From positions 1-64,000 of IMG/VR virus record IMGVR_UViG_3300044624_002142: DNA of 64,000 nt. One strand, written 5' to 3'. Below, piece after piece: positions 18,323-27,596 of the stretch. Below the pieces are notes generated by a model. That model did not search any database, was not told the origin of the DNA, and saw nothing but the letters and a program-made list of their open reading frames with translations. The position numbers and the translations under genes are program-made. Position 1 is the first letter of the stretch; the number at the start of each line of letters is the position of its first letter. This DNA comes from a virus.

Positions 18323-20419
18323 ATGAGAATTTGTCAAGTTACACCGGGATTGATATCGATACCACCAAATGGTTGGGGAGCTATAGAAAAGATTATATGG
18401 GAATATAAGCAATCATTGGAAAGAATGGGTCATGTTTGTGACATTAAATATTTGGATGATGTTAAAGTTGAAAACTATGATGTAGTTCATATTCATGTTG
18501 CTAATTTGGCTTTACTTGCACATGAACGTAAAATTCCTTATGTGTTTACCATGCACGATCATCATACTGAAGTATATGGTGATCAGTCTGCATTATATAA
18601 TCAGAATCGTGAGGCGATGGAAAAGTCTATAATTTCCTTTGTTCCTGCCACTCATTTGGTTTCGTATTTTAATAGTAGACGTGTAAAGTATTTGCGTCAT
18701 GGTGCTAACACATCATTTTTTACTCCGGGTGATCCTAATAATAAAAAACATAAGTTGTTGTGTGTTGGAAGAAACGGATTACATGCAAACATGTCATTTG
18801 ACCGTAAAGGGTTTGTTTATGCAATTGAGGCAGCTCGTAAGCATGATCTTGAATTGACTATTGCTGGTCCATCTGCTAATAAAGAGTTTTTTGAAACCAA
18901 CAAAGATTTCAAGCCGTATGACAAAGTGAAATTTTTGTATGATTTGAACGAAAAAGATTTGGTTGAAGTTTATCGTGATCATACTATTTTTCTACATCCA
19001 TCGTCAGTTGAGGCCGGTCATCCTAATTTGACGTTGGTTGAAGCTATGTCATGTGCACTTCCGGTAGTTTCTACATATGATACTGATGCTTTGCCAGGCA
19101 TGGTTAAGATAGAACGTAATGTTGAATCAGTATATAAAGGAATATCTACTGTAATGAATAACTGGCAGCAATTGCGACGAGATGCGTTAACATATGCTAA
19201 ATCGAATGATTGGAACTTTGTTGTTGATGATTTGATCAAAGAGTATAGAAAAGTGGATGAATATCGTATGAAAAACGAACTGAACGATGTTTATGATCAA
19301 ACACTTATGAATGTCAAGCAACACCAGAGTGCGAAGATCACAATTGATTATTGTGATGGAGCTTATATTTCTATAAACGGTGGCGATCCATCAACTAAGT
19401 ACGATTTTGATTTTGTTGATGAAAATACTGGTACTTCATTATTTGGTGGCACGTTAAAATCAAATGAATGGTCTCGGTGTTTTGTGAAGCGTTTTATTCC
19501 GTACAACATTAAAATTAGTTCGGGGTCAAAATTAATTTTGGATAGTAAGTTAGATTTGAAAAACAAAAACGTGTTGATTTGTTTGGATACACGATCATTG
19601 GGTGATTGTATTGCTTGGTTTCCGTATGTAGAGGAGTTTAGAAAGAAACATGGGTGCAATATCACGTGTGCAACAAATTGGAGCACATTGTTTCAAGACA
19701 ATTATCCTGACATTAAGTTTTGTGGATTAGAATGGCATGGTGATTTTTACGCCGTTTACCGAATTGGTTGTTATCCTGATAAACATCGTTCATTTTATAC
19801 ATATAAAGAGGTTACATTACAGAAATTGTCATCTTCGATATTGGGACTTGATCATACAGACATTAAACCAAAAATTTCTGTTAGAAATAAGAATCGTCTT
19901 GTTGAAGATCGTTATGTTTGTTTTGCCACACATTCTACTTCGCAGGCTAAGTTTTGGAATAATCCTACTGGTTGGCAGGAAATGTGTGATTATTTGAATA
20001 GTATTGGTTTGAAACCAATGTTGATTCAGTTGGAAGAAAAGAATGATATTACTAATATTATTAACAAGTCTGGTGCAAAGGATATACACGAAACTATAAA
20101 TTTGTTGTATAACTGTGAATTCTTTGTTGGAATTGGATCGGGGTTATCATGGTTGTCATGGGCATTGAATAAGCCAACGGTTTTGGTGAGTGGATTTAGT
20201 TTACCAGAGAGTGAGTTTTATACACCTTACCGTGTTATTAACAAAGACGTGTGTCATGGTTGTTGGAATGATTGTGATTTTGATAAGGGTGATTGGAATT
20301 GGTGCCCTCGACAAAAGGGTACTGATAGACAGTTTGAGTGTTCTAAACAAATTAGTTCTCAAATGGTTATAGATAAAATCAATGACCTTATTAAGACTGA
20401 AAGTATACGCACCTCTTGA
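18323..20419 (+). CDS. Fused GT4 glycosyltransferase and TibC/Aah-like protein O-heptosyltransferase
   Basis: 698 residues. The N-terminal part (about 1-315) is a GT4-type GT-B enzyme: VTPGLISIPPNGWGAIEK, HIHVAN, VFTMHDHH, and SSVEAGHPNLTLVEAMS near residue 220 with the E-x7-E motif. The C-terminal part (about 345-698) matches the autotransporter strand-loop-strand O-heptosyltransferase family (TibC, Aah): a beta domain, LDTRSLGDCIAWFPYV (about 421), a WNNPTGWQEM motif, FFVGIGSGLSWLSWAL, TPYRVIN, then the cysteine-rich CHGCWND (about 643), NWCPRQKGT and RQFEC. From memory, TibC enzymes use such cysteines as an iron-binding finger and transfer heptose from ADP-heptose to Ser of adhesins. Here both halves are in one chain, next to a Thr/Ser-saturated fibre. 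The family match is strong; the substrate is inferred. Confidence 0.85.
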   Translation: MRICQVTPGLISIPPNGWGAIEKIIWEYKQSLERMGHVCDIKYLDDVKVENYDVVHIHVANLALLAHERKIPYVFTMHDHHTEVYGDQSALYNQNREAMEKSIISFVPATHLVSYFNSRRVKYLRHGANTSFFTPGDPNNKKHKLLCVGRNGLHANMSFDRKGFVYAIEAARKHDLELTIAGPSANKEFFETNKDFKPYDKVKFLYDLNEKDLVEVYRDHTIFLHPSSVEAGHPNLTLVEAMSCALPVVSTYDTDALPGMVKIERNVESVYKGISTVMNNWQQLRRDALTYAKSNDWNFVVDDLIKEYRKVDEYRMKNELNDVYDQTLMNVKQHQSAKITIDYCDGAYISINGGDPSTKYDFDFVDENTGTSLFGGTLKSNEWSRCFVKRFIPYNIKISSGSKLILDSKLDLKNKNVLICLDTRSLGDCIAWFPYVEEFRKKHGCNITCATNWSTLFQDNYPDIKFCGLEWHGDFYAVYRIGCYPDKHRSFYTYKEVTLQKLSSSILGLDHTDIKPKISVRNKNRLVEDRYVCFATHSTSQAKFWNNPTGWQEMCDYLNSIGLKPMLIQLEEKNDITNIINKSGAKDIHETINLLYNCEFFVGIGSGLSWLSWALNKPTVLVSGFSLPESEFYTPYRVINKDVCHGCWNDCDFDKGDWNWCPRQKGTDRQFECSKQISSQMVIDKINDLIKTESIRTS

Positions 20420-20638
20420 AATCAATTGATTGGGGTATGTTTTAGTGGTTAATTGGGAAGATGTTTAATACCCATATTATAGGGTACTAAACGTCAGTAT
20501 GAGTGTGCATATGACATTTCTTTAAAAAGTAGACTTAAAATATAAATATGTTGTCTTTCAAATTTTTAGAAATATTTATATTTAGAGTTTTTTGTATGTT
20601 TTTCATGCAACTTAACTAATTGAAAGGAAATTTAACAT
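20420..20638 (+). promoter_or_regulatory. Intergenic region upstream of tail sheath with candidate late promoter and SD
   Basis: This 219-nt gap separates the glycosyltransferases from the tail module. It holds a perfect 12-nt palindrome (AATCAATTGATT, 20420-20431), a TATAAATA at 20541-20548 (same as the T4 late consensus), a TATTTATA at 20573-20580, and a GAAAGGAAA Shine-Dalgarno-like stretch at about 20623-20631 before ATG 20639. No small gene is convincing here. Either AT element could drive the sheath operon. Confidence 0.45.
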
Positions 20639-23600
20639 ATGCCAATTACAGAAGGGGGTACATTTACTCCACATAATCCAATAGTGAGTCCGGGCGTTTT
20701 TAGTCGTGAAAACGACCTATCAGGTCTCGCTCAGGGTGTTGCTGATATTGGTGGAGCAATTGTCGCTCCCTTTCCAAAGGGACCGGGTTTTGCTCCAACA
20801 GTTGTCACCAGCGTTGCTGAGTTAGAAGAAAAATTTGGTGTAGCGGACGGAGTATATTACGGTCCTTACACTGCTAAACAATATCTACAAGAACAAGGTC
20901 TTGTGACTGTGTGTCGTGTAGGTGCGTTAACAGGTTACGAACAAGATAATCCGTTTGTGATTTACGCAATTCCGGGTTATTATAATCGTGCCACCGAAAG
21001 TGGTTCATTTACCGCTTTGGGAACTGCTGATTCATCATATATTGCTCTTGATCCTGATGATATCATGGTCAATATTCAATATGTCAGTTCTAGTGCAACT
21101 GAAACATTGACGATTACTGGTAGTTTGTACGCAAACTTTGAAACCAGTTCATTCTCAGTGTACAACCCACCGGGAACACCAGGCAACAAGACATATACCA
21201 CTCGTTACATCGGTGATGTACATTTTACATTTGATGCTGCGCACTTTGAAATCAGTTCAAGTTATCAAGGTGACGGATCACTTAGTGCAGATGCTAAGTT
21301 GTTGCGTGCTCTTGCTGAACAAACCGGAAAGTTCTCTGGAAGTTTGGCAACAAGCAGCAGTTTGGTTAAGTTGAGTGATGATTTCCCTGTGTCTGGTACC
21401 GCATCTGAAGTTATTATCAATAACATCAGTTTTGCTAAATATCGTCCAGCTAATAGCTGTGGTGTTCAAATTCAATTGACATGTAACATTAGCGGTAGTT
21501 TTGGTAAATACACTTCATTTGTTGAAACTACGGTTTCTGGTGGAGATCCTTGTAATGATGGTGTTGCTCGTGAGTCTATAGTTTTAGCTGTATTGGCAAA
21601 TACACAAAATGCAGCCATTCAATCTGATGCCAATAACAAATTGGCACAAGTTGTATATGGATTTGAGGGTTCTGCTTTAAGTAAGAAGATTGCAACATCA
21701 GGATTGTACAGTGGTAGTATTGATCCGACCGCACAAGACTTTGTTCTTGATTTGCGTTATAACATCGGTGGTACAAGTGGAAGTTACGGAATCTATGAAT
21801 TCTCATTGGATCCAGCAAGTTCTAATTATATTACCAACGTGTTTGGATCTGATCCAACTGCTGGTGATCCAGCAAAACAAGTTGCTGGTCAAAAGATTGA
21901 AGCTGCTTATTTATATAAGATCTTCAAGGATACAATTGGACGTATTGTTCAAGAAGCAACAGATCCATCTGATGGATGGTTGATTGTTGGTAGTTCAGCT
22001 CCATATGTTCCATCTGGGGGTGCAAATGAACTTACCTTTAATGGTAATCCAATGAAGTTTACTGACGACTACGGTTACGCACCAACAACTGGTGATAGTG
22101 ATTTTAGTTTGAAGTGGGCATCAACACCTTGGATTAACTCACAACAAGTTGCACCATTTACTGGTACATCAGATGTAACTGCACAACCACAACGTTTCCC
22201 ATTATTCCGTGTTCACACTCTTGCTGACGGAACCAATATGAACACGTCATACAAGATCGAAATCAGTGATGTAAAACTCGCTGGTACCGTTACTGGTAGT
22301 GATTATGGTTCATTTACATTGGCAGTACGTAAGTTTAGTGATACTGATAAGAATCCTAAGTATTTGGAACGTTTCCAAAACTTGAATCTTGATCCTGATA
22401 GCAGCAACTTCATTGCTCGTCGTATTGGTGATCGTTACAACTATATTTCTTACTCCGGTAAGATTATTGAGTTTGGTACGTATTCCAATTTGAGTAAGAA
22501 TATTCGTATTGAAATGACCGAGAACGTGTATCCAATATCAGCAGTTCCTTACGGATTTGATGCTCTTGCTACACCACTTGGTGGTAACGTCGGTGGATAT
22601 TTGCCACCAGTTCAATTCAGTCGCGCATCAACATATTCAACTGCTCCGGGTAGATATCCATCTGGTATTGTATTCGGTGAACCACCAATTGGTGCAGCTG
22701 ATGATTTGTTGGCATTGTATCCTACATCATCACTTGGTGTATACAGTGTATATAACGACAATATTCAATACTTTGCTCCATTGCCTTCTTATGAAGGATT
22801 TAGTTCAATTGGCAACAATGTTGTATTTGACCTTGAAACAGGTGATACATACAATCCAGTTGGTTCTAAACAACCAGATGTTCAAAACGACAGTGCTGGT
22901 ATTCCATCAACTTATGACGCTGCATACGAATCAACCCGTGTGAAGATGCGTAAGTTTATACTTGGATTCCAAGGTGGATTTGATGGTCAATCACCAGCAA
23001 TTCCAATCAACGTTGGATCTGATATCATTCCAGGCAACACGCAAGGTTTGAACTGTACTAGTATTACAAGTCCAGGCAGTATTGCTTACAGACAATGTAT
23101 TGGTGCACTAGGTAATGCTGACGAGTTTGATATTAACTTGATTGTGACTCCGGGTATCTTCTATCAACACCACAGTTATGTGGCACAGTTGACAATTGAT
23201 ATGTGTGAAGCACGTGGTGATTGTTTCTATATCATGGATAACGTGGTATTCCCTAAGAGCAATCAAAGCGTTGGATTGATTGATGCTGCTATTAATGTGG
23301 CTGCTACAATTGACAGCAGTTACGTTGCTACATACTATCCATGGGTCAAGATTCTTGATACCAATTTGAACAAGATTGTTAGTGTTCCACCATCAGTTGT
23401 TCTACCTGCTATCTACGCAGCAAACGATAAAGCATCTGCTGAATGGTTTGCTCCAGCTGGTTTAAACCGTGGTGGTATTACACAAGCAGTTCAAGTGTTG
23501 GATCGTTTGACACACGGTGAACGTGATACCCTCTATGAAGGTCGTGTGAACCCAATTGCAGCATTCCCCGGTCAGGGTATCTGTGTATGGGGTCAAAAAA

Positions 23601-23944
23601 CTCTTCAAATTGCCCCAAGTGCATTGGATCGTATCAATGTTCGTCGTTTGATGATCAACTTGAAGAAGTTTATTGCTTCAAGTTCACGTTTCTTGATTTT
23701 CGAACAGAACGTCGCAAATACACGTAACCGTTTCTTGAGTATTGTAAATCCTTACCTTGAACAGGTTCAACAACGTAGTGGTGTGTACGCTTTCCAAGTG
23801 AAGATGGATGAAACAAATAATACACCTGATTTGATTGATAGAAATATCCTTTATGGTCAAATCTTCCTACAACCAACCAAGACTGCTGAATTCATTATTC
23901 TTGATTTCAACATCTTGCCTACGGGTGCATCGTTCGGTGCTTAA
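20639..23944 (+). CDS. Contractile tail sheath protein (T4 gp18-like)
   Basis: 1101 residues, larger than T4 gp18 (659 aa), as is common when surface domains are inserted. The N-terminus (VSPGVFSRENDLSG ... GPGFAPTVVTSVAELEEKFG) and C-terminus (RRLMINLKKFIASSSRF, then FEQN..NTR..F...V.PYL, and a closing FIILDFNILPTGASFG) are the hallmark ends of phage sheath proteins, which form the handshake strands between subunits. The middle (about 130-800) is variable. ATG 20639 has a GAAAGGAAA ribosome site about 8-15 nt upstream, one of the few good ones here. It is followed by an intrinsic terminator. Role: polymerises around the tube and contracts on infection. Confidence 0.95.
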   Translation: MPITEGGTFTPHNPIVSPGVFSRENDLSGLAQGVADIGGAIVAPFPKGPGFAPTVVTSVAELEEKFGVADGVYYGPYTAKQYLQEQGLVTVCRVGALTGYEQDNPFVIYAIPGYYNRATESGSFTALGTADSSYIALDPDDIMVNIQYVSSSATETLTITGSLYANFETSSFSVYNPPGTPGNKTYTTRYIGDVHFTFDAAHFEISSSYQGDGSLSADAKLLRALAEQTGKFSGSLATSSSLVKLSDDFPVSGTASEVIINNISFAKYRPANSCGVQIQLTCNISGSFGKYTSFVETTVSGGDPCNDGVARESIVLAVLANTQNAAIQSDANNKLAQVVYGFEGSALSKKIATSGLYSGSIDPTAQDFVLDLRYNIGGTSGSYGIYEFSLDPASSNYITNVFGSDPTAGDPAKQVAGQKIEAAYLYKIFKDTIGRIVQEATDPSDGWLIVGSSAPYVPSGGANELTFNGNPMKFTDDYGYAPTTGDSDFSLKWASTPWINSQQVAPFTGTSDVTAQPQRFPLFRVHTLADGTNMNTSYKIEISDVKLAGTVTGSDYGSFTLAVRKFSDTDKNPKYLERFQNLNLDPDSSNFIARRIGDRYNYISYSGKIIEFGTYSNLSKNIRIEMTENVYPISAVPYGFDALATPLGGNVGGYLPPVQFSRASTYSTAPGRYPSGIVFGEPPIGAADDLLALYPTSSLGVYSVYNDNIQYFAPLPSYEGFSSIGNNVVFDLETGDTYNPVGSKQPDVQNDSAGIPSTYDAAYESTRVKMRKFILGFQGGFDGQSPAIPINVGSDIIPGNTQGLNCTSITSPGSIAYRQCIGALGNADEFDINLIVTPGIFYQHHSYVAQLTIDMCEARGDCFYIMDNVVFPKSNQSVGLIDAAINVAATIDSSYVATYYPWVKILDTNLNKIVSVPPSVVLPAIYAANDKASAEWFAPAGLNRGGITQAVQVLDRLTHGERDTLYEGRVNPIAAFPGQGICVWGQKTLQIAPSALDRINVRRLMINLKKFIASSSRFLIFEQNVANTRNRFLSIVNPYLEQVQQRSGVYAFQVKMDETNNTPDLIDRNILYGQIFLQPTKTAEFIILDFNILPTGASFGA

Positions 23945-23965
23945 TTAAAGTAACCGATTAATCAA

Positions 23966-23996
23966 AACCTCACCTAGAAATAGGTGGGGTTTTTTT
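23966..23996 (+). terminator. Intrinsic terminator after tail sheath gene
   Basis: Stem AACCTCACCTA (23966-23976), GAAA tetraloop, TAGGTGGGGTT (23981-23991) with one T-G wobble, then a T run. The stem is nearly the same as that of the terminator at 25863, on the other side of the homing-endonuclease-like gene. Confidence 0.9.
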
Positions 23997-24035
23997 ATTT
24001 AAAAAATAATTTTACAATTCTAGTTTTTTATACTA

Positions 24036-24043
24036 TATTTATA
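24036..24043 (+). promoter_or_regulatory. TATTTATA element upstream of homing-endonuclease-like gene
   Basis: TATTTATA 28 nt before ATG 24072, within a locally palindromic run (tatactatatttatagtata). Same octamer as before other structural genes. Confidence 0.45.
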
Positions 24044-24071
24044 GTATATCATAGTAACACCATGACAATAT

Positions 24072-25859
24072 ATGCCTTATAAAAGATGTAATCAATGTAA
24101 AAAAAGATTGAGCGATAATCATAGTAATTTTTTTTGTAATATTATATGTGAAAATTTGTATGTAAATTCATCAGATATTTTTTGTAAATTTTGCAACGTC
24201 CTATTAGGAAAACAGTCTACAATTAAAAATAAAATTTTTTGTAATACTGTGTGTCATAATAAGCATCAACAAAAAACAAATTTAGAAAATAGAAATTGCA
24301 TCTATTGTAATACTACTTTTGTAGTTACGAGAAGTTCTAAAAGAAAAAAATTATGTTCACCTGAATGTGAAACGTTTCATGCTAAATCAAGTGAAAGAAA
24401 CGACAAACGAAAAAATACATTAATTCAAAATAATTTAGAAAAATACGGCGTAGAAAGTATTTTTTCGTTGAAAGAGGTACAAGAAAAATCTAAAAAAACA
24501 AAATTAAATAAATATGGACATGAATATTTTAATAATAACGAGATTGCTAAACAAACAAAATTAAATAAATATGGAACTTTAGATTTTAGTGATAAAGCAA
24601 ACAAAACAAAATTAAAAAAGTACGGTACTTTAAATGTAAACGATAAATCAAAACGGACTAAACTAGATAAATATGGTACATTAGATTTTAGTAATAAAGC
24701 AAACAAAACAAAATTAGACAGATATGGCACTAAAAACTTTAGTAACAAAGCTAAAAAAACAACTATAGAAAAATATGGGTCATATTCAAATATTTTATTA
24801 AAAAAATCATTTAAACGATTAGAAGAAAAATATTCATCAATTGTTAAATTTTTATTTTCAGAAGATGAATATGTTGGTGTGAATGAATATAAAAAATATA
24901 AATTTGAATGTTTAAGATGTTCTAATATTTTTGTAGATGATATGTGTAATGGTAGTTCGCCTATTTGCAGAATTTGTAATCCAATAACAAGTAATATTTC
25001 AAGTGAAGAAAAAGAAATTTTATCTTATATAAAAACAATTTGTGATGCTGAAATTATAGAGAATGATAGAAATACATTAAATGGACAAGAAATTGATATT
25101 TTAATACCAAACTTAAATTTGGGTATCGAATATAACGGAATATACTGGCATAGTGAACTTGTTGGCGGTAAAGATAAACACTATCATTTAAACAAAACTA
25201 AGTTATCACTTGATAAAAATATTCAATTGATGCACATATGGGATTGGGAATGGCGGTGCAAAAACTCTATAATTAAAAGTATTTTGATTAATAAGATGGG
25301 TAAATCTGCGAAAGTTTATGCACGAAAATGTGTGGTTAAAGAAGTGTCAAATGAAGATAAATCAACCTTTTTGGAAGACAATCATATACAGGGAGATGAT
25401 ACGTCATCAGTACGATTAGGGTTATATCATAACAACGCATTGGTTTCTATAATGACATTTGTCAAATCCAGATACGATAAAAAATATCAATACGAACTAT
25501 CTAGATATTGCAATTTGTTAAACACAAATATTGTGGGAGGATCTTCTAAGTTATTCACGCATTTTATTAAAAATTATGATGTGAGTTCAGTTGTGACTTA
25601 CAGCGATAAACGTTTATTTACAGGAAAAGTTTACGAAAGGTTGGGTATGCGGAGGTTGAAAAATACTCCCTGTGGTTATCATTATTTTCATAAAAATAAC
25701 GGTATTCCAATGAATAGAACTCATTTTCAAAAACACAAGCTTAATAGAATCTTAGAAAAGTTTGATAGTGGTTTGAGTGAATGGCAGAACATGCAAATTA
25801 ATGGTTATGATCGCATATGGGACTGTGGACACTTTAAGTTTGAATGGACACGAAAATAA
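24072..25859 (+). CDS. Vsr/EDxHD-like homing endonuclease with KYG repeats
   Basis: 595 residues. Residues 1-100 hold paired Cys-x2-Cys knuckles (CNQC, CKFC, CIYC, CSPEC) that look like zinc ribbons. Residues about 124-245 are some six to seven copies of a TKL-x-KYGT...NK module, the type of nuclease-associated modular DNA-binding repeat. Near residue 339 is a nuclease-like core, GQEIDILIPN then GIEYNGIYWHSE, with downstream YHLNKTKL. This recalls the Vsr-like EDxHD homing endonucleases such as I-Bth0305I. The C-terminal third (KVYARKCVVKEV ... GGSSKLFTHF ... YSDKRLFTG) is a conserved partner domain of that class. Codons are visibly more A/T-rich than the sheath gene. It is a free-standing insert between tail genes, not an intron, since both flanking genes are intact. 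Role inferred: selfish spread. Confidence 0.75.
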   Translation: MPYKRCNQCKKRLSDNHSNFFCNIICENLYVNSSDIFCKFCNVLLGKQSTIKNKIFCNTVCHNKHQQKTNLENRNCIYCNTTFVVTRSSKRKKLCSPECETFHAKSSERNDKRKNTLIQNNLEKYGVESIFSLKEVQEKSKKTKLNKYGHEYFNNNEIAKQTKLNKYGTLDFSDKANKTKLKKYGTLNVNDKSKRTKLDKYGTLDFSNKANKTKLDRYGTKNFSNKAKKTTIEKYGSYSNILLKKSFKRLEEKYSSIVKFLFSEDEYVGVNEYKKYKFECLRCSNIFVDDMCNGSSPICRICNPITSNISSEEKEILSYIKTICDAEIIENDRNTLNGQEIDILIPNLNLGIEYNGIYWHSELVGGKDKHYHLNKTKLSLDKNIQLMHIWDWEWRCKNSIIKSILINKMGKSAKVYARKCVVKEVSNEDKSTFLEDNHIQGDDTSSVRLGLYHNNALVSIMTFVKSRYDKKYQYELSRYCNLLNTNIVGGSSKLFTHFIKNYDVSSVVTYSDKRLFTGKVYERLGMRRLKNTPCGYHYFHKNNGIPMNRTHFQKHKLNRILEKFDSGLSEWQNMQINGYDRIWDCGHFKFEWTRK

Positions 25860-25862
25860 CTC

Positions 25863-25893
25863 AAACCTCACCTATTTCTAGGTGAGGTTTTTT
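25863..25893 (+). terminator. Intrinsic terminator after homing-endonuclease-like gene
   Basis: Perfect 12-bp stem AAACCTCACCTA (25863-25874) / TAGGTGAGGTTT (25879-25890), TTTC loop, T run. It is nearly the same as the sheath terminator at 23966. Confidence 0.92.
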
Positions 25894-25915
25894 GTTTTGT
25901 ATTGCTGTATATTGA

Positions 25916-25923
25916 TATTTATA
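25916..25923 (+). promoter_or_regulatory. TATTTATA element upstream of gene at 25927
   Basis: TATTTATA ends 4 nt before GTG 25927. If it works as a -10/late promoter element, the transcript would start at or inside the start codon (leaderless). Confidence 0.45.
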
Positions 25924-25926
25924 TAT

Positions 25927-26139
25927 GTGGAAACAAACAATGATAAATTTGAGGTTTATGATGATAATAAACTAAATCATGTGATTGCTGCGCCTGATTA
26001 TGGCCAGACTGGAGATACTGATTTGGCTTGGAGTTGTGAAAACTCAAAAGAATATAAGCAGATATGTTTTTGCGATTCAAGCAGTTCAAAACTACTAATT
26101 AAAGTTATAGATTTTTTAAAAAGTGAAAAAAGTGATTAA
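25927..26139 (+). CDS. Small acidic protein of unknown function
   Basis: 70 residues from GTG 25927, chosen because the TATTTATA element and the preceding terminator leave no room for a longer form; upstream in-frame codons run through the terminator. Sequence VETNNDKFEVYDDNK, a middle part with three Cys (WSCENS, ICFCDS), and a Lys/Glu-rich C-terminus. No family recognised. It precedes a HAD hydrolase by 81 nt, and the gap carries another TATTTATA. Being a real gene is likely but not certain. Confidence 0.5.
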   Translation: METNNDKFEVYDDNKLNHVIAAPDYGQTGDTDLAWSCENSKEYKQICFCDSSSSKLLIKVIDFLKSEKSD

Positions 26140-26207
26140 TTGATTATTGCGCAGCAATGCTTATAGGTAATTTCTCACATTGTCAAGATCTTATTGAATT
26201 TTCTTGA

Positions 26208-26215
26208 TATTTATA
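26208..26215 (+). promoter_or_regulatory. TATTTATA element upstream of HAD-like gene
   Basis: TATTTATA ends 6 nt before ATG 26221. It supports 26221 over the upstream in-frame TTG at 26194, which would place the element inside the coding sequence. Confidence 0.45.
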
Positions 26216-26220
26216 CTCAA

Positions 26221-26847
26221 ATGATACAATTAAAACAAACTCTTCTTGAAGTTTTTGATCATAATCTATTGGAGACTGATGATGAAAATTCAACGGTCAT
26301 TTATTGTGACATGGATGGAGTTTTAGCTGATTTTGATAAGGGATTTGAAAAGTTATCCAATGGAGTATCTGCTGCTGAATTTGATCAAAGAAATCAAAGT
26401 AGTGAAATTTGGAGACTAATATGGAGCGCTCCACCGGATCATGGTATTACGTGGTGGTCAATATTGCCAAAAATGGAAGATTGTGATGTTCTTTGGAAGT
26501 TTATAACATCATTAAAAGTACCGGTCAAAATTTTAAGTAGTACATCTTCCAGAAGGTCAAAAACTAATAATGCTGAAATTGGTAAACGTAAGTGGTTATC
26601 AACCAATTTAACTCCAACACCTAAAGACGAAAATATAATACTAGTTGATAGTTCAGAAGCTAAGCAACAATATGCGTTAGGACCAAATCATATATTAATT
26701 GATGATTTGCCTTCGAATATATCTCAATGGAGAGCAAAAGGTGGAACTGCAATTGAACACAAAAAAGCGGAATCAACTATACCTGAATTAAAAAGAATTT
26801 TAGGAATAACACAAGAAAGTTACGGATATAGTTGGTCAAATATATAA
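26221..26847 (+). CDS. HAD-superfamily phosphatase / 5'-nucleotidase-like protein
   Basis: 208 residues. HAD motif I is clear near residue 30: YCDMDGVLADFDKG, with the nucleophile Asp and acid/base Asp two residues on, as in 5'(3')-deoxyribonucleotidases. Motif II Ser/Thr is probably in ILSSTSS (about 105), and the motif IV acidic pair in LIDDLPSNI (about 160). Known: phage relatives dephosphorylate deoxynucleotides or other small phosphates; the substrate cannot be read here. The N-terminus (MIQLKQTLLEVFDHNLLE) resembles the short helical leader seen at 28167, 39720 and 50746. It ends 1 nt before the next gene. Confidence 0.75.
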   Translation: MIQLKQTLLEVFDHNLLETDDENSTVIYCDMDGVLADFDKGFEKLSNGVSAAEFDQRNQSSEIWRLIWSAPPDHGITWWSILPKMEDCDVLWKFITSLKVPVKILSSTSSRRSKTNNAEIGKRKWLSTNLTPTPKDENIILVDSSEAKQQYALGPNHILIDDLPSNISQWRAKGGTAIEHKKAESTIPELKRILGITQESYGYSWSNI

Positions 26848-26848
26848 T

Positions 26849-27535
26849 ATGAAAGCGGTAATTTATAACAATACACTCAATCCCAATATCTGGAACAATG
26901 ATAAAACAATACAGCCAGATGTTCGTGACGCTTTACTAAAAGTTGCTCAGGACTTTTATGAAGAGACAGAATTGTCAGCACCAATTGAAGATGTGTACAT
27001 GTTGGGAAGTGCTGCAAATTACAATTGGGGTCCAACAAGTGATATTGATCTTCATATTTTGATCAATTTTGATAAACTTGGATTGGAACACGATCTTGTA
27101 AAAAAAATGGTAGATAGTATTAAAGCCAATTGGAATAAAAATCATGACATACGTATTCATGGTCACCGAGTAGAGTTGTATATTCAGGATATTAAAGAAA
27201 CCAATAGAGCATTAGGAATATACAGTATTTTGAACAATAAGTGGATAAAAGTACCACAGAAGTTGAATTTGAATTTGGATAAGAACGTAATTCAACAAAA
27301 ATACACAGATATGGTGGTACAAATTAAAAATGCTATCAAGTCAAATAACTTAACAGATTTAAAACGTGTGTTAAAATCAGTATACGATATGCGTGAAGCT
27401 GGTTTAAGTAAAGGTGGTGAATTCAGTGTGGAAAACATTGTTTTCAAATTACTTCGTACTCGTAATCACGTTGATAATTTGAAAACTGCTGTTAATAAAG
27501 TTTATGATACGCAAAATTCATTAAAAGAATCATAA
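26849..27535 (+). CDS. Predicted nucleotidyltransferase (Pol beta-like fold)
   Basis: 228 residues. The minimal nucleotidyltransferase signature is present near residue 52: MLGSAANYNWGPTSDIDLHI, with Gly-Ser and the Asp-x-Asp pair that binds metal, and a third acidic residue in RVELYIQD (about 109). Such proteins are frequent in T4-like marine and environmental phages beside tail genes, with unknown substrate. Starts 1 nt after the HAD gene, so the two are probably cotranslated and may act on the same small molecule, which is inferred. Confidence 0.7.
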   Translation: MKAVIYNNTLNPNIWNNDKTIQPDVRDALLKVAQDFYEETELSAPIEDVYMLGSAANYNWGPTSDIDLHILINFDKLGLEHDLVKKMVDSIKANWNKNHDIRIHGHRVELYIQDIKETNRALGIYSILNNKWIKVPQKLNLNLDKNVIQQKYTDMVVQIKNAIKSNNLTDLKRVLKSVYDMREAGLSKGGEFSVENIVFKLLRTRNHVDNLKTAVNKVYDTQNSLKES

Positions 27536-27564
27536 GATTTTTAGAAAAAATCGAAAACTAAAAC

Positions 27565-27572
27565 TATTTATA
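27565..27572 (+). promoter_or_regulatory. TATTTATA element upstream of tail tube gene
   Basis: TATTTATA lies 24 nt before ATG 27597 in an A/T-rich leader with no Shine-Dalgarno sequence. Tail tube is a high-copy late protein, which suits a late promoter. Confidence 0.5.
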
Positions 27573-27596
27573 TACAAGACCTAATAATAAAAATAT

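Noticed and set aside
20541-20548. TATAAATA as a T4-type late promoter for the sheath gene
   Set aside because: Matches the T4 consensus but is the only copy noticed in the window and lies 90 nt from the start. TATTTATA (20573) is the recurrent form, so I do not call the T4-type element separately.
20420-20638. tRNA or small RNA gene in the gap before the sheath gene
   Set aside because: Only a weak 5-bp hairpin (TACCC/GGGTA near 20469-20486) and a 12-nt palindrome are seen; no cloverleaf can be formed by eye.
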